NCBI GenBank assembly: GCA_022410635.1
Contig: JAJVDF010000460.1
Location: 1-64,000 of the forward strand
DNA: 64,000 nt
Direction: 5' to 3'
Source of the DNA: Tretioscincus oriximinensis
Lineage: Eukaryota > Chordata > Lepidosauria > Squamata > Gymnophthalmidae
Position numbers and translations under genes: made by a program. Under the pieces are notes generated by a model that saw nothing but the letters and a program-made list of their open reading frames with translations, was not told the DNA's origin and made no database searches. Numbering within the stretch: position 1 is the stretch's first letter; each line of letters begins with the position of its first letter. Positions 12,800 through 25,100 of the stretch are shown here, in pieces.

Positions 12800-14958
12800 T
12801 GCAGCATTTACTATGAAATTTATATAAAAGAGGCCAATGTAAAAATAATTGAAGATTATTTAATTGTTTTCATGCTCTTCCTCAGTGTATGAGTCTGTGT
12901 TTGTAAAAGATTCTGCAAACGGAGGGAGAAAAAGGATAAGAATGTCAGCATGAATAAAGCATATTTTAAGAGTAGGTTGCTTAACAGAATATATTAACTC
13001 ATAATCATAACTGATGAAACTATTGAAAGGTTATGCAGAGTAAATGATGAAGACTCAGAGAAACATCTTCTGAAATTTGTATATAAGGCCTTCAAAGAAG
13101 ACTAAATATGAATAGCCTTGCAACCTGCCAACTATTTTGAAAACAAATGGTTATTCATTAGCCACCATGTCTAAGAGATGAAGATTGCTAGTAATTTATG
13201 GCTAAAGGAACCCCATTCCTCTTACTCTTGGCAATAACTCAGTTCTTTAAAAATGTGGAAGCTTTCACAGATTATCTCTACGTTGCAGTAAAACTGATCA
13301 CTTATATGTTTTTGCTGTGTTTTCAAGGAACAATGCACAGAGGCCATTGTACCAGAATGGAAGGTTTCCAAGGGCAACCAACTGAAAGACAAAAGTCTGT
13401 GGAGAAAGTCTCTGTTAACTTTATTTGGAATATATGTTTTGCTATTATACAGTGAAGCATGACATGGTATTTTATTTTTGAAAACGAAATTGAGAACTTT
13501 TGATGGGTCACAATACAATAATAACACTTTAAGGTCTAGCATGCAAAGGTAAAATGGAAAACATCAGACAGCCAAAAGAGTAACTTTCAGCCTCCCAGAT
13601 TGCGTGTCAGTAGCAGTCAATTTCCACCTCAAGAGTTGGAAAGAACAACCTGGCTAAAGAGAGGGAAATTCTACCCTTTTGATGTTTGTATTGAAAGAGT
13701 CAAGCTGGTATCTGTGCAGGTTTAAAATGCCTGAACATAGGATCACAACTAGATTCTGTTTCACCCAAGGCAAACATTGATGCTGCTACCACCCCCTTGA
13801 TGGATTGAAAAGATGCCATGGCCATTTTGCTGCCCCCTCCCTGCCTAGAAGGTCATTCTCTGAGGGGTGCACCCTTTTTTGCCCTCCCCCAGTTGTGGTT
13901 CTGAACAGACAGGATTTCAGGTGTCCTTAAATTATGGTGTTGTTGTAAAGTGTTGATGGACTGAGTAATCTTTATTATGAGCCACCCCACCGCTTGTAGA
14001 ACATGTGATCAGTCTTAGAAAGCATTGACAACAGGAGAATTGTGTCCAGCTCTCATCGTAATTAAGTACTGAATGCACTGGCCAATGAGACTTGAACTGT
14101 AACAACCGCATTTAAAAATACAGGTCTGAACACAGTTCAGTAGAACTTCAGATAAAGTATTATCCATAATACCCAGTCTCTTTGAAACTTGAATTCTTTC
14201 TTTGACAACTTTGTGCATTAGATAAAAAAAGGACTGATGATGTGTTCCAGCCTTCAAAGAACTCGCATACTACAATTTCATGTTCACCCAGATACACAGC
14301 TGAGTGCAAATTATGTCACATTTGTGTACCAGACTGTGTGTTACATGGGTACATGTATCACCTAAAGTAGGAGATGTCATGTTAAAAATGGCAAAAAAAA
14401 TCCATTGATGTATTTCTAAACACACAAATATATATATATACATTATATATATATATATTCCTCCCTCCTAATTGTTAGTCCTTTTTGGTATGTGAATCTG
14501 CTTACCAATTCTGGATTTTTCATACTTTGTCTCCTGGGCATTAATGGAAAATTGTATTCATTGTATTACTGGCATATTCATGAATGTAACACTTGTTTTC
14601 TTAGATGAACCTAGAACATACCAATCATTCACTAATACTAATACTGGACCATTACTTGATGGTATTTATTAATCCCATAAAGAACATTAATTTAGTTTTG
14701 CTTTAAAAAAAATCTGAAGAAACAGCTCGGTGAATACCCAATGTGTCTATATATCAAATTTATTTAATATGCTAAACTATGTGCTGAGTGGGAGTCTTGG
14801 AATAAGACTTTCATTGCACTTAATAATGACTGATAGAAACACATGTAATCCTTGTATGTCACTAAATTGGTTGTATTGAACTGGCTCAAACAATTTTGTG
14901 TATACTATCATTATTCTTATGAATATTTTAATACTCTTTTAAAGTTCAAAATATGATC
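12800..14958. other. Intergenic; AT microsatellite, otherwise unrecognised
   Basis: An alternating AT run occupies 14427-14459. Several overlapping short frames at 13222-13542 lie on both strands with no family resemblance. Nothing else supported. Confidence 0.5.
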
Positions 14959-14966
14959 ACATAAGG

Positions 14967-15449
14967 TAGGGCTGCCATATTTTGGCAGCCCCAAACTTGG
15001 ACGGGGGTGGGGTGGGGGTGCATGCATGAGCGTGCACACACACATACGCGTGCACATACGGATGCTTGTAGTGAGACAGACAAAACCTCTCTTTTGCCTG
15101 TCTCACCACAAGCGGAGGAAAATTGTGCACATGTGTGTGCGTAGCTGCTCCAATGCTGGAGGCGGGTTTTCGCATCAGGCAAAGCCGCCAACTCGCCTCC
15201 AGTGGAGCAAAAATGCCTGGGTTTGTGACAGGAGAACAGAGATGCCTCCAGGACCCGGGAAAGCGTTGCCGGGCTGGAGCCGTCAGCTCCGATGGCTCCT
15301 TTTCCTTTAAAATCCTGCATTTTTACATTCCCTGATGCAGCATCGGGGAATGTAAAAATCTGGGATTTTAACTTAAAACCCAGAGGGGACTATATTTCAG
15401 TCCCCCAAACCGGGATTGTCCTGCTTTCCCGTGACATATGGCAACTCTA
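14967..15449 (-). mobile_element. Non-autonomous hAT transposon, TAGGGTTGCC family, copy 1
   Basis: 483 bp, inverted relative to the 41.5 and 47.0 kb copies. Ends TAGGGCTGCCATATTTTGG and CATATGGCAACTCTA; perfect 8-base duplication ACATAAGG at 14959-14966 and 15450-15457. Inside is a hairpin (TACATTCCCTGATGCAGCAT then CGGGGAATGTA) and a CA/TG-rich segment. It has GC content well above its surroundings and no transposase. Confidence 0.92.
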
Positions 15450-15736
15450 ACATAAGGGAAAATTTCTATAATTCCTATACATTTACATTTACTTTTCAAA
15501 AGATTTCCTTCCTCCATTTGGCTTCTCAGTGGGAGTCACCTACAAAGAAATCAGTTATGAAGGGTGCTAATATGCACTCTTATTTACACAGTCCAGCTGG
15601 AATTACATAAGTCAGTTGAAAGTGGGGTTAATGGTTTTTAACAATCTTTTTTCATTGACTTTTTGAAACGTTGCAAATAGATTACTCTTGTTAGAAACAC
15701 TGTCAATTCAAATAATTCTTTAATACTAAACAAATA

Positions 15737-15742
15737 TTTATT
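15737..15742 (-). terminator. ZCWPW2: Candidate ZCWPW2 polyadenylation signal
   Basis: AATAAA on the minus strand, 240 bases downstream of the ZCWPW2 stop and the nearest canonical hexamer found. It would give a 3' UTR of about 260 bases. AATAAA is common by chance in AT-rich DNA, so transcript evidence is needed to fix the end. Confidence 0.4.
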
Positions 15743-15981
15743 TGTACTTTCATTCTTCTTTAGATTTTGCTTAACATTTGGGCAAAAAAGCAAAAATGTG
15801 GCAATGCCATTAAATCCCATGTTTCCTTTGAATTCAAATTGAACATGGCCAACAGAATTTTAAAACGAGTGCACCTTCAAACTAATTATATTGTAGAATT
15901 GCTGTTAAGCTCTCCTGTTAAATTTTGAAGAGGGTACACTCGAAAGAAACAAACAGCATAATAGATTCTCTCTTATCTGTG

Positions 15982-16155
15982 CTATACGCTTTGCTGGAAC
16001 TCAGCCATTAAAGAATCTATTTCTTTAAACCTGTCTGTTATGTTCTCAATGCACTGTTCAGCCTTAAAAGCTTTTCCATCAATTATAATACAGTCCTCAA
16101 GAGCGTTGATTGCCACTGGCCTTTTTCCAGTAAACTCCATACAGTGGTTAGTTAC
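15982..16155 (-). CDS. ZCWPW2: ZCWPW2 terminal coding exon 7 and stop
   Basis: 174 nt, 57 codons and a TAG stop at 15982-15984, after a strong acceptor (TTTTCTCTTCTTATAG). The C-terminus contains EDCIIIDGKAFKAEQCIENI and TDRFKEIDSLMAEF. It corresponds closely to the IDGIKLKAGECIEDITNKFKEIDALMSEF-like C-terminus I recall for human ZCWPW2 and is the clearest orthology signal outside the two domains. The lizard protein runs four residues past the final EF (QQSV). Confidence 0.9.
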   Translation of the reverse strand, partial: VTNHCMEFTGKRPVAINALEDCIIIDGKAFKAEQCIENITDRFKEIDSLMAEFQQSV

Positions 16156-19100
16156 CTATAAGAAGAGAAAATATCATTGTAGATACATGAAAGTACTTCC
16201 CCCCCCCCCCCCCAAGATTTTATTTGATACAATAGGGGAGATCTGTTAGCAGAAATCAGATGCTAAGTTTAAAAAAATGTTTATCATTTCAGTTTTCAAT
16301 TTTAGTCAATTTTAACTGACTTGCTTAGGGTATTTACAGACCCAAAAAAATTAATTCGTCATTCTATAACACAGTTCATCCCTTGAAAATGGTTTTTGCC
16401 TTGAAGTTAAAATTTTAATTTTCACAAACTCATGCAATGAAATATAAGGAGAAAAAACTGCCTAAATCAAAGCAGATATCTCAAAATGATTTAAAACTCT
16501 GGAGAGGACAGTCATAAGAACATAAATAAGAACATAAGAAGAGCCATACTGGCTTGGGCCAGAGCCCATCTAGTCCAGCATCCTGTGTCACACAGCGGCC
16601 GCCCAGATACACCTGGGCAGTCTAAACAGAGGAAAGCAAAATATGCAGCTGTTCATGACTCCATGCAAATGGCATTTCAGGATTCCTGCCTGTTGCTCCA
16701 TGTCGGAGGCAGCATCCAGGCAAAATGTCCCAAAAATATTTCTAAAACATTTTTTAAAATTGGACTCAAGGAAAACATGGATATCAATCAAGAATGTTAA
16801 AAAGAAAGTCAAGCAAATTTTTAAAAAGCATAGAAAGAGTTAAGGGCAGGATTACAAAGTAAATTAGGGATGAAAATGTATTTAATTATTTTTTTCTTAT
16901 CACTTGCTCTGTACCCAAATGTCTCAGGGTGGCCAACAACAATAGTAAAGTTAAAAAGGGTAATAGAGGTATTACAAATACTATAGTGGGGTGAGTTATT
17001 CAAAAATTATAGATTCACCTTTTCTCCATGAAGTCATTGAGGATGCCAAGATTGGATTTAATCCGTGATTTTCTTTGGACTATATTGAGACTGTCAAACA
17101 TAATTGTAGAATTCTCAATATAATCCTGGGTTAGCTGAGCTGAGATTTCCATAACTGTGATTTTTATCTTTTAGTCTGCTAGTTTTACTATAATTTCACT
17201 TGGTGCTATCAAATTCAGGCATCAGCATGGAAATAAATGAATGAATAAAACTAAATGAAATGGGCAAGTTTCAGAATGCATTAAGCAAAATTATAGCAAA
17301 ATGGACAAGCAAAAACAGAAGCAACAAGATCCAATTGCAGTGTTGCCTCTTATTATCTAGAGATATCGTCCTGAGGGAAGGCTGTTTAAAACATTAAAAA
17401 CTCTACAAAGATAGAGGAATACTATGAAGAAATGTATTGTGATTGGTCAGACCAAACTATATAGAGATTCATAAAGACAGAAAACAACCAGGTCTTTGTC
17501 CTGAAACAACGTGTGCTATTTGTTAAACTCTTAAGACAGAAATCAAACAGATCAGGCAAAATCCCCGTTGGGGTGTTTAAAGTAATGGGTGAATTGGCTG
17601 CACAAAATGCAGTAATATTATTGCAGGGGCAAAAGAATCAAAGAAGACAGAACATTTAAGAGCAAAAGAACACATTTTTATAACAGTTGCTTCCCCAAAG
17701 CACTATTCTTGGAAAAACATTTCTTCTAACTAAAATATAGCATTTTTAAATCACAAAAGATCAATTATTTCTCTAGTATCTTTCCCCTTTTCCTTATATG
17801 GAAAACAAAGGAGAAATGTTTCTGGTTATATAGAAATTTAATTCTTTTAAGGTCAAATTGCATAGAAAGTCCATACTTCATTTGCGGAATTTGCTTTAGC
17901 TTAAAAAGGGTTGCATTGGTCCACTTTGTCTCAAATTTCAGGATTTTTAAAAAATGCCGATTTTTTAAAAAAGTTGATCAATCCCAGGAACAGACTGCAA
18001 AAACTATTCTAACTAAATGTTTCAAGAATATGAATAAATAGCAGCCATTGTATGGCATATAGTAACTCCATTGAGACAATGGTCCTGTCTCCATTGATCC
18101 TTATTCTGGGTTATATCTTGGTACAGATCTTGATCATCCATATGTCATTCGGGGTCTGCCATAACCTACATTAGCATGTAGCTGGCAGGCTCATATTCTG
18201 AGATAGATCCCAAAATAAGACTCAGTGGGGACAGGACCAATGTTTCAGTTTGTTTCATCTCAATTTGTTTCATTGTAAGCTTCAAAAACATGTATGTGTA
18301 ATAGTTTGGCTTGGTTGCAATGGAACTATTTGTTAGTTCAAGAGGTTTGGATGTATACAAAGTCTGAGAAAGCCTGGTGTGATCTGTCCTGAGATTTTGT
18401 TAAATCGTTCTTAGCCCAGCTTGGTGGTTTGGCTGTTTTAGAACATGCTGCCCAGCCAAGCCAGTGGAAATGCCTAATGAGAATATTTGGTCATGGAAGA
18501 TGTAATTGGGAACTTTGCTGAAAAGTTGTACAGAGACATATTTATGGCAATGAATATTTGTTGCTCGGAATTGGAATTCCACAGCAAGGCAATTCTCTGA
18601 TTGCACTGCAGACAGGTTTCTATCAGGCAATGCAGTATTACCAACCCAAATATTTCCTTAGTTAGTGGTAGGATATATAGCATCTCGTCTACTTTCCACT
18701 TTGTATGTGATTGGTAAATGAACGTTCTTTATCTTTATTTACTTTGGTAATAGTATTTCCATGTTTCCCCAGGCAATAGATTTTTCCCTTGGTAATAGCT
18801 TTCGGCTGAGTTGATATTTCTATCTTTCCCTAATGGATTTTCTCACAAGTTTTCTTTCAAAGCTAACTTTTCCTGGTCATTAAGTTGATCAGCAACTTCT
18901 TCTCTATCTGAATGATGGATATTAAAAGGATTAAGCATCGTTTGAAAGAAAGGAAGAAAAGCTACTCTCTTCTCATAGGTTGGATTCATATCTGACATTT
19001 TTATTCTGCTTAACATTGCTGACTAAATTGTTCTTTTTGAATAATCCATAGTCCACAAATACTTTATCGTCCAAGATTACGTGTCTGTTAATACTCAGAT

Positions 19101-22100
19101 TATCAGAATGCCGGGACTTTAGAAATGCTCTTCTCTTTGTTCCAAATACTGTAGTATTTTTACAGTTTCACCCCTCTATTTTCAGCTCAATGTACAAAAG
19201 AAGATAAGAACATAAGAAGAACCATACTGGATTGGCCAGAGCCCATCTAGTCCAGCATTCTGTGTCACACNGAGGCCCACCAGATGCACCTGGGTAGTCC
19301 GAACAGAGTAAAGTAAAACATGCACCTGCTCATGACTCCCTGCAAATGGCATTTCAGGAGCACTACCTGTTGCTCCATCCCAGAGGCAGCATCCAAACAT
19401 CCATCCTAATACCCATTTATACCCTTGGTATCCATAAACCTGTCTAGTCCTATCTTGAAGCTATCCAAGTTATTAGCTACCACCACCTCTTCAGGAAGTA
19501 AATTCTACAGGTCAATGACCCACAGGGTGAAAAAAATACTTTCTTTTGTCTGTTCTCACTTTTCTACTCAACAGTTTCAAGGACTGCCCTCTGCTCCTAG
19601 TGTTGTGTATTAGATACATTTTTTTTCTCTATTCACCCTATCAATCCCATGCATGATTTTGTAAACTTCAATCAGATTTCCTCTCAAACATCACCTTTCG
19701 AGGCTGAAGAGGCCCAGACATTGCAGCCTGACTTCATAAGGGAATAAATAGGTAATACAAGATAATACAAAGTTGTGGGGAAAGGGTTAGCAGGTGCCAT
19801 CTACTATCTTTTATTTGGACATAACAGATAATATTATAAATGCATAGGTCATGGGAAGGGGAAGAATGTGTGTGGCTGAATTTGGAGAAATCCAAAATTC
19901 ATCGAAAACTGCATGATCTAATCGAACAATGCAGCACCAGTGGTGGCATTACATTTGAAAAAGAACGAGGAATGGACATTGGATAATTGGCATAATATAT
20001 TATTAATCAACTTGAGTTTGATATTTTATGAGAAAGAAGGCAAAATTGGTTAGGATTAAAAAAAATCAACTTCATGAATTGACAAAAAATAGATGGAAAG
20101 CTTTACTTACTATGGATAGGAATTTAGCCCCAAAGGAAATATTATACAAAAATGTGATACGCTGGAAATTTTTGTTGATGGGGAGGAGCTGTGTAATTAG
20201 GGGGGAAGGAGAAGAGAGGGGTGGGGTGAGGGGAAGAAGGTGTTGAGCTCAAAGGAATTGTATTGTTTGGAACAGAATGAAACAATGGAATGAAACAATG
20301 AGATAGAATTAACAAAACTAAAAAAAAGCATTAGGTACAAGTGTGGATGTCAGATGTTGACACTACATGCCAACAAACAGCAAAGAGATTGGAAGAAGGT
20401 GCAAAAATGAAATATGACAGGTTAAAGACTTAAAACACTTCACAAATGGTATAGGACACCAGTTGTGTTGTTGCACTGTAAAAGATACATTGCTACATTT
20501 TGGCATTCGTGGTGGGAATGTGAAGAGGTTAAAGGTTACTGGAAAATGATAACTGAGCAGACTAACATATTAATGGGATCTCATAGAATATGGAGTGGTC
20601 ATGAATGTATTTTGTTTAATTTAGGAAGGGCTAGGATAAATGAAGTGTTTCGTTACTTGATTGAACAACTTTTGATGGCTGCTGCATCAGTAATTACATT
20701 AAAGTGGAAAAAGAAAAAGGATTGGACATTACGACATTGACACACAGTTGATCAGTTGAAATTCAACATTGTGAAGAATTGGAGGATAATGTGGCTGGGA
20801 ATCTCTAAAGTGTTTACTAATGATATGGTTAAGAATAGATGGAAAATTTTATTGAGTATGGATAAAGATTTAGCCCACAAAGAATTGTATGAAAGTGTTG
20901 TTGGAATATTTATGTTGATAGTGGTTTTGCTCTGCACACAAGAGGGGATAAAGTATGAATGGTAGGGTAAAGTTGGGATAGTAGTTTTAATCTTTCTTAT
21001 AGTTATTTGGTTTGGTTTCTTATAGTAGTTTGGTTTGTTTGTGTTTAAGGCAAACAATATTCTTGATGGATTTATATTTTCTTATGTATATTCATAAATA
21101 AAAAGATGGAAACAAAAGAAAAACAACTAATGTTGTGTGGGGGTGGTGGGGGTGGTTGTAGCTACTTGATATTCTTAAATGCACTCTAAGATATCTTCTG
21201 TCAGTCTATTTTACCTAACACTGTTTATGGTATTAATTTATGGACCACATCTTTTTGTTCTTATTTGAAATTGCTAAATATGCTAAATTGTGGAGGATTA
21301 CATTTGTGTGCTAAAAATTGCAAATAGTTGTAACAACTCATTAGTATCTCCTGAGATGTGTTTGATGAGGACTTTTTTTAAAAAAAATGTTGATTGTGTT
21401 GCTGGCTTCAGTAAATACATATCCCCACACCCCATACACCCCCTGAAGTTACATGAGTATTCACTGAGCTAAATAAAATCTTGGCTATTTAATCTGTGTT
21501 TCAGTTAGGAAATTCCAAAGTACAGCGGTATGATTTGGTCATCGGAATAAAGTATTTATAAAATACTGTATTGTTCGTAATGTGATAAGGCATAAAAAAG
21601 CATGATGAAAACCACGAAAAACAGGTATTAACATTCAAAAATTCTATCTAAAAATTTAAAGCTCAGCACAGGAAATAACTTGAATTTAAGTGATTGCCCA
21701 AGAATGCAAAAAGAAGACTAGTGGCACATCCTTTCAAGCATTACCTAATCCCCCTAATTTCCTATCAGTACTAAGGCAGACAAACAGGAAAGATTAATAT
21801 TTCAGCTCAATAAAGATCCACTTTCAAAGAAATCCAGTGGAAGTATAGGCACATCAACTTTCCAGAAAATTATTATCAACGAAAAGCCACTGCTTGAAGA
21901 TAAAGGAAACAGACAGCAAATCCATTTATCAGCAGGACACAAGGAGAAAAGACTAGTTTCTATAAATCTGATCAACCCACAACAAAGAAAGAACATTTGT
22001 AGTGAAGGTGCTAATATGGCAGGAAAGCATCTGAAGAAAAAACAACAACAAACACTTATGATGCAAAAATTTAATTTCTAACCATAAATGTATTTGCAAA

Positions 22101-25100
22101 ATTAGGCCCTATGCACATGAAGGGTTAATGTCCCTATCAAAGCGCCTTCCAGGTAACCTCAGCACATGTTTTTAAGGGTTGTCAGCGATCCACTTATTAC
22201 AATCCTCCTTTCTTCCATGACTCTGAGAATCTACATAGTTTGATTTTGAAGTGGAGCACTACAAAATCGTCTCCCAAAACCGCATGTGTCCTTGCCAGTT
22301 ACTGCTGGGGCAAGACCTCAGCCAAAGTTGTGTGAGATCACACTCCCAGCAGCAAATCAGGGTGCCATCCTGCAGGAGCCATGCCAATGTGACAGCAGTG
22401 ACCTGCACATTGCCATGGCAGCCTCATGAGTAGGGCACCACCCACCGGTGTGTCCAGGGGGAGTGATTGCTCGGCCCAGAACATCCTGATATCCCGAGCT
22501 ATAAGCCTATGTGTGTACAGGGCCTTAGTGTGTTGGACAGTGTCAGTTGATAGAATAAAATCTGAGAAACGAGGGAAAAGGCATTTGCTGAAAGTTGCTT
22601 TCCATCTGTTATGCTCCCTATTCTCCCTTCAGTCAGAAAGCCTTATCCTCTTAACGATGATTTAAATGGGATTCAGGAAGTAGCAAAGTATTTGCTGCAA
22701 GTTCTTTCCCTTTTGCTCCTGCTGACAGCTTTGCAGCTGATGGCAAGCCATCAGCCCTGGACATTAAGATTCTATTAACACATTGCCTCATTGCATTCGT
22801 GTTCAAAAAGTTTGCAAGTTTCAAAACATATTTCAGCAATTCAATCGCATTTTTATTAGCTGTCAAGAAAGTCTGTGACTTGTATACACTATATTTATTC
22901 TATGTATGCCAGAAACAAACTATAATGCAAACAATGGCTTTTTAATGTATATACTTATCAGCTATATATAATCTTTTGAACTCTTTCCCCTGTCAGCCAT
23001 CAACTCCAAAGGACTAACAAAATAAATTACATTTACACTCACTTGTTTAGGGTTTCCTCATAAAAACCAGGATAGGAGTTACAGCTTTAATGGATATAGA
23101 AGAGAGAAATTTTCAGGTAAAGCTGCTTATAATGTCTGGATTGCTTTTCCACATGCGTTAAAGATGCAAACTCTTAAGGCTCTGTCCATACTGAGCTATA
23201 ACTCTGGGCTATAACTCAGAATAGGAGCTCGCTATCCACGTTCTAGTATAGACTATGGTAGGCCGTGAATGGTCATGTGGATGCCCAAGCTCTGTCCCAA
23301 AATATAACCCAGAATAAGTGTGGACAGAATAAGTGTGATTTTAAATGTGGTAACCCTAGGGTAACCTCTAAGTTATAGCTTTAATTCTTCTTAGCAATGT
23401 TGGTTTTGTTTAGTGACTGCCCCAAATTCATTTTTATAAACAAATGCCTTAAACAAATGCCTTAACCTCTTCTCTTTCTTTAAAACAATGTAGTTTTTTA
23501 ACTTGGAAGAGCAGTATTAAAATAGTAGCTATTTTCTAACCAGATATGTACAGTACAAATAATAATGTTATCACAGCTTCCTGTGCCTGAGCAATGAAAG
23601 ATATATAAAGATTTCAAATGTTGTCACTAGACGTATATACTCAATTTATCCAAGGACATATGCTTTAAATTATTTTGCCCTCAAAAGTATTATAATTCCC
23701 TAATACATAAAACCCTTAAGAATTTGTTGTGTGAATACTATTTATAAATGCATTTCAGGCTTACTAAATACAGTCTTTCTGATGTCCTCAAAATAAGAAT
23801 TCAAATGCAGTGACATTTTTGGAAACCATAAATGGGCAACAGAGAAAATTTGAATTATTTATACCTTGTTCCTCATATTGTCCTCTCCGTTCACAAGTGA
23901 CTCAATAGAGGATATCCAGGAAACTGTGACATGCTTGAGGATTTGGTCCAAATCTTTTAGTATAATTTCTGTTTCAGAGAAAACTAATAAAAACAAACAC
24001 TGTTAATAATTTAGTGAAACCATGCACTGCATATTAATGCATTTCTATTTGTTGTTCAAATACTTGCACTAAAGAAGTCAAGTGCAAAGGACAACAATCA
24101 CATTGAAGAAAAGCCTCTTTCTCTACTGGGCTTTATTCTGAATTATATCTTGGAACTGAGATCTCAAATTCATTTACTTGTGTAACTTACAGCAGCCCTG
24201 ACCAGGGGCTGCCAATATCTCCCCCAGTATGTGATGGCATGTTCCTTTTCTGAAATATACCGCTCAAAACAATTAAGGGAACACTTAGTGTTACACTGTT
24301 ATGTTAAAGTGTCCCCTTAATTGTTTTGAGCAGTATATTATCCAGAATAAGGCTCAATCCAGAAATGATCAAATAATGTTCAAATTTCTCTCTCATAGAT
24401 CATTATTTACTAGAGATGATGATAATGCACAAAACTTTTGCTGCTTCCTCCACAACAGACACCCTGTGAAGTAGGTGGGACTGAGAACTGTGTGGTGGCT
24501 TCATCATCGAATCAAGGTGTAGCTATCATAGGGGACTCAGGGTAAAGCGGTGTTCGCACTTTAGCAATGGCAGAGGCCTGGATGTCTTGTGCTGAGTCAA
24601 AGATGCTTTTTTCACTGTGCTTTATCTATAAAAGATGATGGGATGGTTCAGACTGCAGAAACTGACCTAGATCTAGTACAGTTCTTCCCAACTAAATGAC
24701 AGCCATTTGCATGCAGCAGCAGGAGGAAAGGTTCTCTAGGATGTTTCTAATATGTATATACATGAGTTGGATATGCATATTTGAACAAAAAGATCTTTCT
24801 CTCTGACTCTTTCCTGGAATACAGATCCCAAAAAGTATATTAACAGGCAACTGGGAGCAGGCAGCTCTGCTGAAGTTTTCTCTGTGTGGTGTTACCAATA
24901 CATTCACCAAATCATTTGGCACCATTTAACTGTGGCAATGACCACTATGCCAAAGCACTTCCCCTCCAAATGGTTCATTATGCCATCCTCTCTAGCAGCC
25001 TAGGGCACATGTCAGGCTCTCTAGAAGACAGCCACTGCCATTGAACATCAAGACAGGCCACCCTAGACAGCTCCTGGAGACATCTGAAAATTAAATGAAG

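Larger units (their letters stand above)
16156..23864. other. ZCWPW2: ZCWPW2 intron 6 (between exons 6 and 7)
   Basis: 7.7 kb bounded by GTATAA at the exon 6 donor and TTATAG at the exon 7 acceptor. Contains a C homopolymer (16200-16213), two CR1 fragments, an L1 remnant and foldback repeats listed separately. 17000-18060 and 21120-22100 show nothing recognisable. Confidence 0.8.
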
